A stretch of DNA of 64,000 nucleotides from Punica granatum (Eukaryota > Streptophyta > Magnoliopsida > Myrtales > Lythraceae). The notes beneath the pieces are model-generated. The model worked only from the letters and a program-made list of their open reading frames with translations. It did no database searches and had not been told where the DNA came from. How positions within the stretch are numbered: the stretch's first letter is position 1; every line of letters begins with the position of its first letter. The stretch covers positions 18,075,699-18,139,698 of the forward strand of contig NC_045127.1 of the NCBI RefSeq assembly GCF_007655135.1, written 5' to 3'. The translations under genes and the position numbers were made by a program. Of this stretch, positions 31,289 through 42,600 are shown in pieces.

Positions 31289-33113
31289 CAGTGTTATCAA
31301 AACCGGACCGGACATCGAACCGGCCGAGCTATGGGTTCATGGGTTTAAGGGTCCAACCGGGGGTTCGATGGATTGGACCACATGTTTAATTATAAAATAA
31401 ATAAATATTTATTATTGTCAAAAAATAAGATAAAATACATGAAAATAATCATAAACCTCTACATTTATCCAAACTGAAAGACATGGCCAAGAGTCTAGCT
31501 TATAGCTCGGGAAAAAATATCAAAAGAGGGACCACCTCCCCATTTCCTCCGCATAATGAACTTCTAAAAGTAGTACAACAAATTGAGATCTTCACCTATA
31601 CTGCTATTGATTCCTATTACCTGAAAAATGACCACCTCCTAAACAGTAGTAGACAATGGACAAAGGATAGGGACTCACCACAAGCTTCCGCTCCATTGAG
31701 TCACCAGTGTAGGCAGCGACATGAAAGTTGTATAAGAAATCCTAACACTCCCTAAAAGACACAAACCTCTCTTCCCTCAGCTCGAATGCTCGAAGCTCTC
31801 ACCACAACCACGACCATGACACTCCTTTACAAATCTCTCACAAAAGTAACTCTCGTCTTTCCCTGCACATGAAACGGACAGCACCACTTTCTCACACACG
31901 GGCATTTCATCAAATACATACCAAATCAAACTCACCGTTGCGTCCATCCCTATCAATCCGATTCGTTTGCAAACTACAGCTCAAAACAAGGTTAAGGGTA
32001 TAATCAAAAGATGAACAACTCTAAGACTCTGGAACGATAGTCGGAGAAGCAACAAAGCCTAAAATTTCTGTCCAGATAGAAAAAGAAGAAAGAAGACCGA
32101 ATCAAGAATAAGAAAGTTAGAGTCCAACAAGCAAAAGAATCCCTAGCGAAGTAATTTGGTGTATTTGACTGTACCTTCTCTCTATACATGTTTATGAGCC
32201 TACCAACCTCCTCATCCATGGGCTGATCAAGCTTCTGATCCAAAAGCCACATGCTGCCTCTATTATTGGTATCACTGTCTCCATCAATTTCAACTCTTGA
32301 AGCCATCTCTGCAAACTTAATCGACTCTTTCTTCCATCTCCAAAAGCTCATCCTTGTATCTGGACTAGTGATAGCAGCTACAATTGACAAATCCATATAC
32401 CCAAAGACACTTTTTAAATCTGTAACATCAAACTTCCTATACGAGGTCCTAATTGTTCAGTCAAGTAGAGTCAGTAGGTCAGAAATAATAGGATCAAGTA
32501 AGAGAAAATTCAACAAGAGAAAAACTTGCAGAGAGAATCATCACAAATCAAAAGAAGAAGGGAAAAAAAACTTGATACTTATATTGAAATTAAGATCAAA
32601 CTTTGATAAGGAGCTGATGTGCCTCGAGATGGCCGCCTCTTACCCCCCTGCCGGTGAGGAATCCGCTCCCGAGTCTCGCTCTGCTGCGTCTGGACGAGGA
32701 GAAGCTGAGAAGAGACAGAAGGAGAAGAGGAAGCTCGAACCTGTTGCAATCTTGTGATGCTTGAAGGAGAAGAGGGCCTCTAGCTGAGGTGCAGAAGTCA
32801 CTGATGATGAAGGATGCCTGAATTGAAGAGTGAAGATGAAGAAGACTAGGGTTTCAAATCGTCAATCGATTTTGATTTCATTCTCCAGTGCCCATTTTCG
32901 GTTCGGGTAGGGGGATTTTCTTTAAAATTTTTGAACCGATGCAACCGACCGATTCGAATGGGTTTGATGGGTTTATCTAAAAACCGGCCAATTTTTTAGG
33001 TTCACCGGTCTGTTTATGCATTTTCGATTTTTAAGCTAATTGGACCTGACACAGGTCCGGTTTCCGATTTGACCGATCGAACCATCCGGTCCGGTCCGGT
33101 TCTGATAACACTG
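31289..33113. mobile_element. 1.8-kb non-autonomous hAT element with captured host DNA
   Basis: The termini are inverted: CAGTGTTATCAAAACCGGAC on the left and its counterpart CAGTGTTATCAGAACCGGAC on the right. The element is flanked by a perfect 8-bp duplication ATAAATAG (31281-31288 and 33114-33121). An 8-bp duplication and CAGTG ends are typical of hAT transposons. No transposase is present. The interior includes a fragment of a potassium-transporter gene on the minus strand (separate entry), so this is a gene-capturing derivative. Confidence 0.9.
32175..32306 (-). pseudogene. Captured first-exon fragment of a KUP/HAK/KT potassium transporter gene
   Basis: Translation on the minus strand from 32306 gives [10 protein letters not shown], then [17 protein letters not shown] and NMYREK. 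I recognise this as the cytosolic N-terminus of plant KUP10/KUP11-like potassium transporters. At 32175/32174 the coding sequence meets AAG|GTACAG, an intact splice donor, after which homology stops. So genomic DNA including intron sequence was captured, not a cDNA. The frame also stays open upstream to 32396. Only about 44 residues of a family of roughly 750-850 are present, with no transmembrane segment, so no transporter can be made. The assignment rests on memory of the family. Confidence 0.7.
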
Positions 33114-33650
33114 ATAAATAGTCTTAAGGATATAAATTTCTTTATGAGAAAAAACAAAAGTATCAGTAAAGAGGACCCTGATGAAAAAGTAAGAAGTTCG
33201 TATATTTATATATTGTCCTAGATCAATTCTATAACCCGTTTAAGTAAATCTAACTAAAAGAATAACAACGAGTAAATGTTAAAGACTTCGAACAATACTA
33301 ATTTTGGTTGATTGAATGACTTGCCGAGGGCGACCTTCATATTCTATATATGTTTATAGTCTTAATTGTTGATGAATATAGCAATGATGACGACCATCTG
33401 ATAGAAAAAAATATTTTGAACAAAACTAACTTTTTTTTATTTTATATTGGCTCAAGCTAATTGTCATGCCTGTCAGAGCTCATTGTGCTATAAATAGTAT
33501 TATGAATATAAATTTCTTTATGAGAAAAAACAAAAGCATCGGTGAAGAGAATCTCGATGAAAAACTAATAAGTTCATATATTTATATATTAGCCTTGGCC
33601 AATTTTGTAATCCGATTAAATAATTCTAGCTAAAAGGATGACAGCGAGTT

Positions 33651-34950
33651 ATTGTATGGTTACAGGTAAATAGCGGTTAGAGAAATCGTGTTTTCCAGTT
33701 TTTTTACCTATTTTCCTAAATTTAATTTACTTTTTAATTCCATAATTTTAGGGATAGAGATCCTCATAAAAAACTAACATTCTATATTTTTAGGAAGTTA
33801 AATTAAGGAAGTTACGTTTTTTATCCCATATTTTTTTTTCGGACAGCTGAAAAGAAAATGCAACCATTCGTTCACCGAAAGCCTCCATCGACGACGACGT
33901 TCATCATCTTTATAATATGTCGAGCCTTATTACAACAATCTCGTTTCCTTTCCACAATTCTGTTGTCGTTTCATAAATTTGCATTCCGCCATGCTGTGTT
34001 CATCCAACTCCGATCTTCATCCAACTGCACAACAAGTCAACCACCAATGGTCGCCTTTAGCATGTAAGAGCATGGCTTGACATAAATCGTTCATGAAACT
34101 TTATCATAAGTTAACTAAATTCATTCGTTTGATTCACTTGATTATGTATTGTTTCATTTGGTTGTAATTCTCCAAATGAAAACCTAAGTCCGTCTTTTTA
34201 TTCTCCGACGATGATCGATGTCATGGCCGACGATGCTATTTTAGAAGAATAACTAAATGTTTAAACCAGGTCTACGAATCAGACCGCTAAATCTCAACTG
34301 ATTTAACTATGAAAGGTTTTGTGTTAAATCGATTTTCTTGAAAACCGTTCAAGTTGGTCGTGGTTCGAGTATGAATAGTTAAAGGGTCGGGAAGTAATTG
34401 GGACACGTGTTGGCGTCTACATGCGACACATAATCACTCCAACATATTGATTGTTTTGGAATATGATCTCGATGATATTGTAACAAGATTGAAAAAACTG
34501 CGGGTTAAAATGTAAATTTTAATACTTATAGGGTGAAAAAAGTATATGTCTCACCGTGTGATATTATTTAGTGTCTCGTGCTAGAATTTTTCAATTTTTA
34601 CATAGATGAATATGAATTAGGATAAGGAAATTCTTTAAGAGATGAAAATTAAAAATATACGGTGTTTCTTCAACTTAACCAAGGTCTCATGTTTGAGTCT
34701 GTGTGGATGCAGAAAATTTACACTATGAGAGCTTTACCCCTGAATGGGCCGAACTGAATTAGTTGGACCAAATTGAAATTTTGAATGCTACGGTTCACAC
34801 GAATATATATATATATATATACCGTCAAAATTAACAAATGACCCAATTGATGAAAATAAACTGGGCAAATAAAGTAAATTAAGTCAGCGATTTCAGTGTG
34901 TGGTTTTTTGGGGGTTGGTTTTTGAAGAGTTGGAGATGATTGTTGATTTA
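33651..34950. other. AT-rich spacer, nothing recognised
   Basis: No gene. A (TA)n run lies at about 34804-34820. A frame at 33858-34067 has no recognisable family. Confidence 0.5.
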
Positions 34951-35250
34951 ACCCGTTTGGTTTTACAAATTTTTTTAACTTTACTCCACTTAATTTCATT
35001 TATCTTCAATTCAACAACACGATTATTATTTTTTCCTTTTTCTTCAATTTTTTAATCATTCAATTCAATTTTTAATACTAAATTTTTTCAACTTTTCGTT
35101 ACTTTTTATACAATTCAACAAAACAATCATTAATTTCTCTCAACTATTCATTACTTTTTTTATAATTTTTCTCATAATTCAACAAAACAATCATTACAAA
35201 TAAATTAAAATCAAAATTTAATTGTACTCAACTCTAAAACCAAACACAAT
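34951..35250. mobile_element. Tourist-like MITE, diverged copy of the 63022 element (inverted)
   Basis: The ends are inverted (CGTTTGGTTTTAC against GTGTTTGGTTTTAG). TTA precedes the left end, but no matching TTA follows the right end. The interior matches the reverse complement of 63022-63331 ('caattcaacaaaacaatcatta', 'ctctcaactattcattac'). Non-coding. Confidence 0.7.
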
Positions 35251-35330
35251 CGATGTGTGAAAATTCAGATACCGTGTACATATGCTTGATTCATCGACTA
35301 TATATGTATGTCTATGTTGAATTTTTTAAG

Positions 35331-35795
35331 GGTAAATTACAAAAAAAAACCTAAATTTTGTAAAACGTCTCAGTTTTATCCTAAATTTTTTTTGTAATAA
35401 AAAATTCACATGTTTTGATAATCGTCTCAAATTTGACCCTCCGTTACCATTCTGTTAAGTTTTCCGTCTATTTGCCTACGTGGACTTCACGGGACTCACA
35501 AAGTTTACACATCATCTGATCATATTCTTTTTTCCTTACAAAAATAAACTAAGTTTTCAAAAAAATCTCAGTTTTGTTCCAAATCATATGGTTTTTTTTA
35601 ATACCAAATTTATGATAAAATTGAGACCTTTTTCATTACATAATAGTCAACATATGCAAAATTAACGGAATTTGTAATGGAGGTCATTTTTTAGATAATT
35701 TAGAAAAATTATGATTTTTTTTGTTACAAAAAAGAAATTTATGACAAAACTGAGACATTTTACAAAATTTTGGTTTTTTTTATATGTAATTTGCC
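35331..35795. mobile_element. 465-bp long-TIR MITE
   Basis: The left end (GGTAAATTACAAAAAAAAAC, then 'ttttgtaaaacgtctcagtttt') and the right end (...'aaaactgagacattttacaaaatttt', ending GTAATTTGCC) are inverted copies over about 60 bp. The inner arms carry 'ccgttaccatt' and 'ttgtaatggagg', also partly inverted. A clean target duplication was not found. Non-coding. Confidence 0.7.
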
Positions 35796-35952
35796 TCTTT
35801 TTTATATAGGCAACTATTTTTTCATATAATGTGAAATTTTTGAGTGGGCGACTGTCACTCGTAGTGCCCTTGGTTTATCCCTACATGAGTCACTTTCATT
35901 GAACCAGGTTTGAGTGGAAACATGGGATGAGAGTTATTTATATCTATATCTA

Positions 35953-36334
35953 TCTATACTATTACTAAAGGAGAGGGATGAGTTTCGTCTCACTTTTTCT
36001 TTCCCATATTTCCCTTGTTAGATATATTTCAATTATTAGTAACCATCCATTTGAGGTTATAATTGTAATATCACGCACAAAAACTAACCACAATCTTCTT
36101 TTTCCCAAGCTCTAAATCCTTTTTTTTTCCCTCCCATTTCTCCTCTCTCCTCTCTCGCCTTTCTCCTATTAGCAATTAATTAATTTAATTTAATTCTATC
36201 ATTTTTGTTATTTTTTATTGAAATTACAAATAAACTAAAGTTAGCACAAATATCAGTTACTTTGTTAAATTGATTAAATAAATGAATAAAAATCATATTT
36301 ATTTAATAATGTCATGCATAGTGCAGGTCTTACG
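35953..36334 (+). mobile_element. Helitron-like element
   Basis: It starts TCTATACTATTACTAAAGG, the same 5' terminus as the minus-strand Helitron at 29912. Its interior has the same order of features: a T-rich segment, then a 'cctctctcctctct' pyrimidine tract. The 3' side has a weak inverted word (TGCATAGTGCA, near 36315-36325) followed by CTTA. The 3' end is uncertain. Confidence 0.5.
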
Positions 36335-37400
36335 AAATCTCTTGAAAAGCATCGTGGCAAAATCTATATATAATATATATAATGGTTGGAATACTTCACG
36401 AAACACTCCCATGTGTCATTTTGGGTTCTCTAGAGTCTAGAATACGCCATGTGTTGCCCATATATCCATGTTCCTGCCATGTGTTGCCTATGTGTCCATA
36501 TTCCGCCAAGTGTCGACTGTGTGTCCAAGTTCCACCATACTTCGTGTCCATTTCCAATCTTCCTGAAGTCTCCGATGAGTTTGGTCTCTCCAAATTCTTC
36601 GTATGAGGAAATTAAATGGAAGTTACGTGATAGGCTCACGAACCAAAACTGGGTAAGAAAGAATGGTGGAAGGTAGAACTAACAAAACTCACTCGATAAG
36701 ATGACTTGTCACGAGTAAGAAAAGTCAGGCTGATTCGCCACGCTCAAGGATGAACGATAAGAATCGGGGTTTTTCGCCACTAAACAAGGGACTTGTTTAG
36801 ATAAGAAAAATAGAGGAAACGCTCTAGGCAATTTCATTCAAATATTCATCAAATTCGTTTGATGTTCTCTTACAATAAAGTGCATATTTATATAGAGGGA
36901 AAACACCTCCCTTGATTATAGAATAGGAAACTAACATCAAATATTCTCCAAATTACTTTCCTAAAATAGAATAAAGAAATAATCTGAAATATGAAACTTA
37001 AGGTTACTGACTCAAGCTAACATAGGAAATAATATCTAATTAAGAGAAACTATATCATAACAATATAGGAAACTTAATATTTAATTAAGCTAAATTCTTG
37101 TTCTCGAGTTTTCTAGAATCCGTGTCTGGTCCCAAAAATTTGAATACATGTTGGGCTGCAATCTGAAGCATATCATCACGGCTATATATTTTGAGAAATT
37201 CATGTTTTATAAAAGGATCTATATATAATTGTGAGCATTACGTGATTATAGAGAATATACAAAATTCTTAAAATCAAAAAATAAAATTAATTTGTACTAG
37301 GCTCATAGTTTTCCCTTGTAGCCAAAAAGAAAAGAAAATACAAGTGTATCAGTGTATAAACTAAAGTCATTAGTATATAACCAAATTGAATTTAAGTCTT
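36335..37400. other. Unclassified, possibly part of an old LTR element
   Basis: 36440-36545 holds three to four degenerate repeats of 'catgtgttgcc.atatgtcca'. 36700-37150 has the look of a decayed copia-type LTR ('gattcgccac', 'atatttatataga' resembling a TATA box near 36884), but no boundary or coding part was found. No gene is supported. Confidence 0.35.
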
Positions 37401-37405
37401 ATATT

Positions 37406-40400
37406 TGTAGACATCCATTTTGGCTCAAAGGATGAAGAGAATGTCATATGAGTTGAAAGGAGGGGTAATGGTAAAATAGTCAAAGTTGATCAAAAAGTTA
37501 ACCCAGGGCCGATCAAAGCTTAAGTGGAAAAGAGATCAGAAACGTGTAACAGAGCAAAGTGATGGAAACAGAGTAAAAATAGACAAAAACTGACCCAGTC
37601 AAACTTCGTCAAAAAATGTCAAAGAAGAGTCAATGGTCAAATTTGGCCAAAGTCAAAGTGAAACTTAGCAATCGAAAGACTCGACCATAAGTAACAATTG
37701 ACCGGTACAAGACTCGTAGCATGTACTGTTTCGTCAATCGAAAACCGATCAAGTTCCGTCAAGGGAGGTCAAAATGTCAATTAGAGAAGCCAAATTAGTC
37801 AAAGTCAAAATTGATCAATATTGGTCAACTGTTGACTAAAGGTCAATCTTATAAAGGTCAATTGGGCAATTCACTCATCGGGATTCGGATCGACTTGAAA
37901 TTTATATGGTGGATGGGCATGTCAAGTGATCCACTCAGGAATTTTACGGCGCCCGTAACTCATCTCGGATCCCGAGATATGATTTTTCAAAGTTTCCGAT
38001 TAAGGAAAGCATGACCAAAAACACTGCTTCTTTGTGCTTCGAGAATTGATGAAATTATCTGGCTTAACGGAAGCTATTTTTTCCTCAAAATTGGACGAGT
38101 AGGTGACATTTGGGCATAGAAATCACCCCAAGAGCTTATCGGAGTTGGGAGATAAAATTCCCGAAAGTCACTTCAGAAGGGTGAATTCGAGACAACTCAA
38201 TTGAGGATATAAATGCACATTTCAGGTTCGATTTAAATCCAAATGGGACAATTCTCGAGGCCACAATGTCTGTAATTGAGTTAGAATCAATTTGATGGGT
38301 ATCCCACACTGAGATTCTACTCGAGTCGGAAGAACGAGAATTCAAAAAGAATTATCGTTTAGTCATGAATAGTAGACGGACTCAGGACGTTGGGGGAAAC
38401 AATTCCTCTAAAATCGAGTCGAATTTACGCGCAAGACTAACTTCTACGAACACCTGACTCATCGAACTACGTACCTATAAAAAAATATTAGGGTGGTATG
38501 CAAAGAATTTTACCTAGAACTGCTAAATAATTTGGACCAGTCTAGGTATGAAGGGACGATTTATTTGGCACGTCTCCCGAAATAAAAAAGAAGCTGAAAA
38601 GCTAAAATTTTTATGAAATATGCCTAACATGTGACACTTTCGGATAAAAAGACATCTTTGGCGGGGCAACTTAGACATAGCCTTCAAATTCGCTCAACCT
38701 ATCTACCCTAAACAGAATGCGCAACAGCCCTTAGATCTAAGTCCATTGCCTCTTTAATCGCAGTTAGCTCATCATATACCAGGGAAAATTTCCCCATTCT
38801 GGAGCCCTAGCCTCAAACATCATCTTAGAAATCCGAGAACTGGCCTTTCTTGAAGAGAAAAAGCTTTCTTTTCTTCCTTTTCCACTTAAGAACAACGACC
38901 CCTTCTCTTTCCCTTTCCTTCTTCCTCGCGGCCACCCAAGGCCAATCACGGCCAGCTCCAACGAGCCCTTCCTCCCATGACCATCATGCCCCTTTTCATC
39001 CCCTCTAGCCATCACAAAGTGACCGTGCAACCACTGGAGACCTCCGTCCACCCGCATAGCTGTGGACCCGAGAGCTCTTTGGAGAGCTATCTTGCCGTGT
39101 GTTCAACGAACATCTTCCTTCTACCTTTCTTCTTTCTTTTTTACTTTGTTCATGACTTAAAGGGGCTTGTTGGATTCGAGAGGACCAACGGCTGAGTTGA
39201 AAAAGTTACAGCAATACCTTCCAAGAGGAGCCGAGAGCCCCTACCTCCTCTTCCTTACGAGACATTCGAGTTCTACCTCTTAAGAACACTTAGGAGAGGT
39301 ATACTCATTGGCTTAGATGATTATTAGGAATCCTTTTTGATGTATATTGATGATTTGAGACATTGTTTAATGACTTATCATATTGGCCGCCCTTCTAATG
39401 CATGAAATCAGGATTAAATGTGATTTGAACTTTAAAATTGGAGTTGGTTTGAGCAAGAACAAACCACTACGAATATGGATGTGACTCTAATCGACTTAAT
39501 AGACTATAAATCGAGCTAGAAATCAATGAATAGGCATGAACCTGACTGAGGGGGGTATCGACCATTCCTCTCCCCATTTGGCCAAATGTAAACAATGTTT
39601 AGGAATAGCTTGTGCCTTGATCTTCATCGAATTAGGACTGTAATCATGTATAGGAGTCCATTGATTGATCTCGGAGTTTACATGGTTGGTTTGGTTTCGG
39701 TAAAAATCATGATGTTTTTGAGTTGTTCTTGAGATTTTTACATATATTGATATGTTGGAATGGGTATGCATGAGAATTAAATATTTGTCTCTTATTGATC
39801 TAGAAATCATGAGATAGGATGTGGTTTATATGTTTATTGAATTGGAAGCACACGAATCGATCAAGCCACTTAAAGTCGGTTTAATGGACATAAAAAGAAA
39901 TGAGACCATTTCGATGGTTAGATTACTTAAATGTGGTTCAATGAATTTGCAATGAACCGGTTCAATTATGTTGTATGATGTGGGCCTGATACAGTAGATT
40001 TCGAATGAGAGTGATTAAATTTGAACTTAGGCCAATGCCCAAATCCAATTTAAAAAATAATTAAGTCAGCTTTAGCGAGATGTGGACATCTTGCTGGACT
40101 CAACTCAAATTGACTCTCTAAGACCCTCATTGGGTTGATTGGAGTCGATTTTCTTCTATCCTAACTCGAAAGCTTCCGGTCTCAAATAGTATAAATCCAT
40201 CGAATTTATTTTTTTAAACTCCATGTATCGATCTGTATCGATCTCCGACCCTTAAGGGATCCAAACCAGCATCATTTATGTAAAAACTGGATATGTTTGT
40301 TGAGCATGAGCGAGAAAAGAGTCACGACCAAGAGAATTCGAGAATTGAGCAAGGAGGATTCGCTTGAACATATTAGGATTAAATAAATAAAATCATAAAA

Positions 40401-41049
40401 AATTGGACGTGGATGTGGATGTGGGCCTATATAAAGCTCATTCCCATTATATACCATGGAACTAGATCAAACATGGAAAATCAAAATGAAAAGATGCATA
40501 CATGATAAATGGATAATGCGCCAAGAATTATAGGGCTTGGGCCTATGTAAGGCCCATCGAAAGTTGAATTGGACGTTCACTCATGTTATCGTGCATACCA
40601 ATAGATTTGCGCCTATGAAAAAGTCCATAGAACATTTGATCCATGATCCATACATACATATACATCCAAGCCCAAGTAAGGCCCATGGTCATTACATATA
40701 CATGCAGTTCAAGGTGATCCCAAATTGCTCGATTTCAATTAGGACCGTGCGAGATTGTGAAAAGCTTAATTAACTCAACTCAAATAATTAAAACATGGCA
40801 ACCCCTAAACAAGTGGGAGTATCAAAAGGGCATGTCATTTGGGGATCACCTGTAATAGAACCTCCGAACCTATTATTTGGCTTGTACTCCTTCACTTTAA
40901 AGACATAGGTGGTAGAGTTGGCTACAAATCCTTGTCTTTGGGAGAATAATCGGCGCGGGGTTCCAACAACCTCGAATAGATAGTGGCGACTTCTTCACTT
41001 CGATTAATGCAGTTGGAGAATGACCCAAATTCCATTCTATGTGTTCGCC
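37406..41049 (+). repeat. Left LTR of the 21.4-kb element
   Basis: It begins TGTAGACATCC and matches 55134-58844 over its length with many substitutions. Its last bases are damaged: the right LTR ends GTGCGGATCCAACGTTCGCACA, shown here only as positions 58823-58844, whereas the left has a short 'gtgttcgcc' at 41041-41049. A small deletion at the U5 end is the simplest reading. Frames inside (for example 38764-39057, minus) are not conserved between the LTRs and are not genes. Confidence 0.9.
37477..37862 (+). promoter_or_regulatory. Dense W-box (TTGAC/GTCAA) cluster in U3
   Basis: By eye, 18 copies of GTCAA or TTGAC occur in about 390 bp, on both strands but mostly as GTCAA. The matching start of the right LTR (55150-55565) keeps about 15. 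TTGAC is the core of the W-box bound by WRKY transcription factors, which often act in stress and defence responses. That the LTR is WRKY-controlled is inference; motif density alone does not prove binding. Confidence 0.5.
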
Positions 41050-41051
41050 GC

Positions 41052-41070
41052 TTGGCAACTCCGTTGGGGA
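41052..41070 (+). other. Primer-binding site of the 21.4-kb element
   Basis: TTGGCAACTCCGTTGGGGA lies just after the left LTR, at the same place and of the same type as the site at 20028-20046. Confidence 0.8.
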
Positions 41071-41739
41071 GAGCTAGAGGGTTCGGGCCCATTTGCTTGT
41101 GTGTTTGCCATGTTTATTTATTTGTTGAGTTGTTCATTTTCGTATCTTTACTTTTTCGCTTTGCATCGTGCATCATATTAGTTGTACATAGGTACTGGAT
41201 TCGCGACCCACAGGTTAACATTTAGGAAGCTTTAGGTTAGAAAGGGGATGCAAGTAGGGGAACACCCGAAGCGGATCACCCCCGAGTTCGGACCTTGAAA
41301 GATCCTTGCTTGAATTTGGGGAGGTCATGATCCCTCGTCAAGGGCCCCCATAATAGGACCAACCGGCAGGCCCAAGCCCACATGAATGAACGGAGCCTTC
41401 AATGCCAAACCCAAGCCCCATGCAGTCCACCGACCCCTTTTCCCAGTTCCAATTGACCCGTAGGTTAGAATTTTCAATAAGATAGTCGGGTCTAATTTTT
41501 TTTGTATTTTTGAGAGAAAGTTGAGGGTGAAGAGATAAATATAAAGGCGAATATATATGTAGTGGAAAAAGAGAAAACAAAAAACAAAAAAACAAAAAAC
41601 AAAAAACAAAAAAGAGAGAGATATAATAATTTCCAAAAGAAACACAATAATAAATAGCAAAAATGTGCATCGCATCACATGTTTGCTAAAATTAGGATGT
41701 CCTATGTATCATCGTTCTTAAATGGCCCAATGTATATTT
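41071..41739 (+). other. Leader of the 21.4-kb element
   Basis: Untranslated leader, partly shared with the 12.6-kb element up to about 41350. 41575-41612 is a run of 'aaaaacaaaa' simple sequence. No frame here is supported. Confidence 0.6.
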
Positions 41740-42600
41740 CAGGTAGGTATGGATTCCCCTAGCGTCACCAAATTCATTTTCCCGTATGCCGACACCATTC
41801 GTATCTAGAATGCTCTACCCTCCGCTGAGAGGACCTACGTAGATAGAATTCTGGGAGACATGCACCTCTTGGCTCGTCGAGAACCGGACTGGGCCCTTTA
41901 TTGGAGTTATATCGTCATTCTAGGAAGAGAAGCACGCGTCTCCAATTTCCAAGGCTCCGAGCTCGACCCAACCATAGATAAATACTGGACATTCTTGGAT
42001 AGGCCCGAGTCACCTCCAGGGATCATCAAGCCTTGCTTCGACGAGTCTAACGTCATCACCCTCTCGAACTTGCTGAAGGTGCAGAAGTTTGCCTTGCCAA
42101 CCCAAGTCGACTACCGTGAGGAACATGGATTGCCCATTCGCAATTTGGTAAAATGGTTAGATGCGGGACTCAAGATTCGATGATGGACCACGTCAAATCG
42201 GATTGGCAAATGGACTTATACTCTTAGTCTGCGGAACCCTCTAATTTCCCAAATCGGAAAAGCTTGTAGACATGACATTGGTCAATGTTGTCCCTCGACT
42301 GGTAGAAGGCAATGACTATGTGGTGGGCTGAGTGGTCGAGAGCTATCGGTCCCACTGTCACCTGAAAGCTCATCGTAGGGAAGTTATGAGGAGATCCCTG
42401 ATTTTATTCAGTTTGTGGTTTTTGAGTCATCTCAAAGATATGGGGCGTAGTTTTCCCACTATAAGTACCTCATTCTGGCCTAGGTTAGGTTTACCATTCA
42501 AGAAGCACACGAATCAAAGAGTCAGTCAAATCACATGGGGATCACACATCAGAAGAGGGACTTTCGATAATAAACAGATAAGTTCTCGAGTGCTGAATAT
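41740..42600 (+). pseudogene. ORF1 remnant upstream of gag
   Basis: An open stretch reaches its stop at 42181-42183 (residues include LARREPDWALYWSY and TIDKYWTFLDRPE) and continues in other frames with stops to about 42600. Further fragments follow the nested LTR (45424-46000). Ogre-type elements carry an extra ORF of unknown function before gag, and the position and length fit. I cannot name a domain with confidence. Confidence 0.45.

Larger units (their letters stand above)
30840..33650. repeat. ~370-bp tandem repeat array, split by a hAT element
   Basis: Units begin at the word ATAAATAG: 30914, 31281 (where the hAT insertion sits), 33114 and 33490. The full units are 367 bp and 376 bp; partial units lie on both sides (from about 30840 and up to about 33650). 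Shared phrases are 'agtatcagt.aagag.accctgat', 'aacaacgagta' and 'gaccttcatattct'. Removing 31289-33121 restores a continuous array. No coding content. Confidence 0.85.

Noticed and set aside
32251..32757. 168-codon plus-strand frame in the hAT element
   Set aside because: Runs opposite to the captured transporter exon and shows no domain of its own.
38764..39057. 97-codon minus-strand frame in the left LTR, with a 78-codon relative at 56558-56794
   Set aside because: The two LTR copies differ by frameshifts, and the sequence is the G/A-rich complement of a CT-rich LTR block. No evidence of coding.
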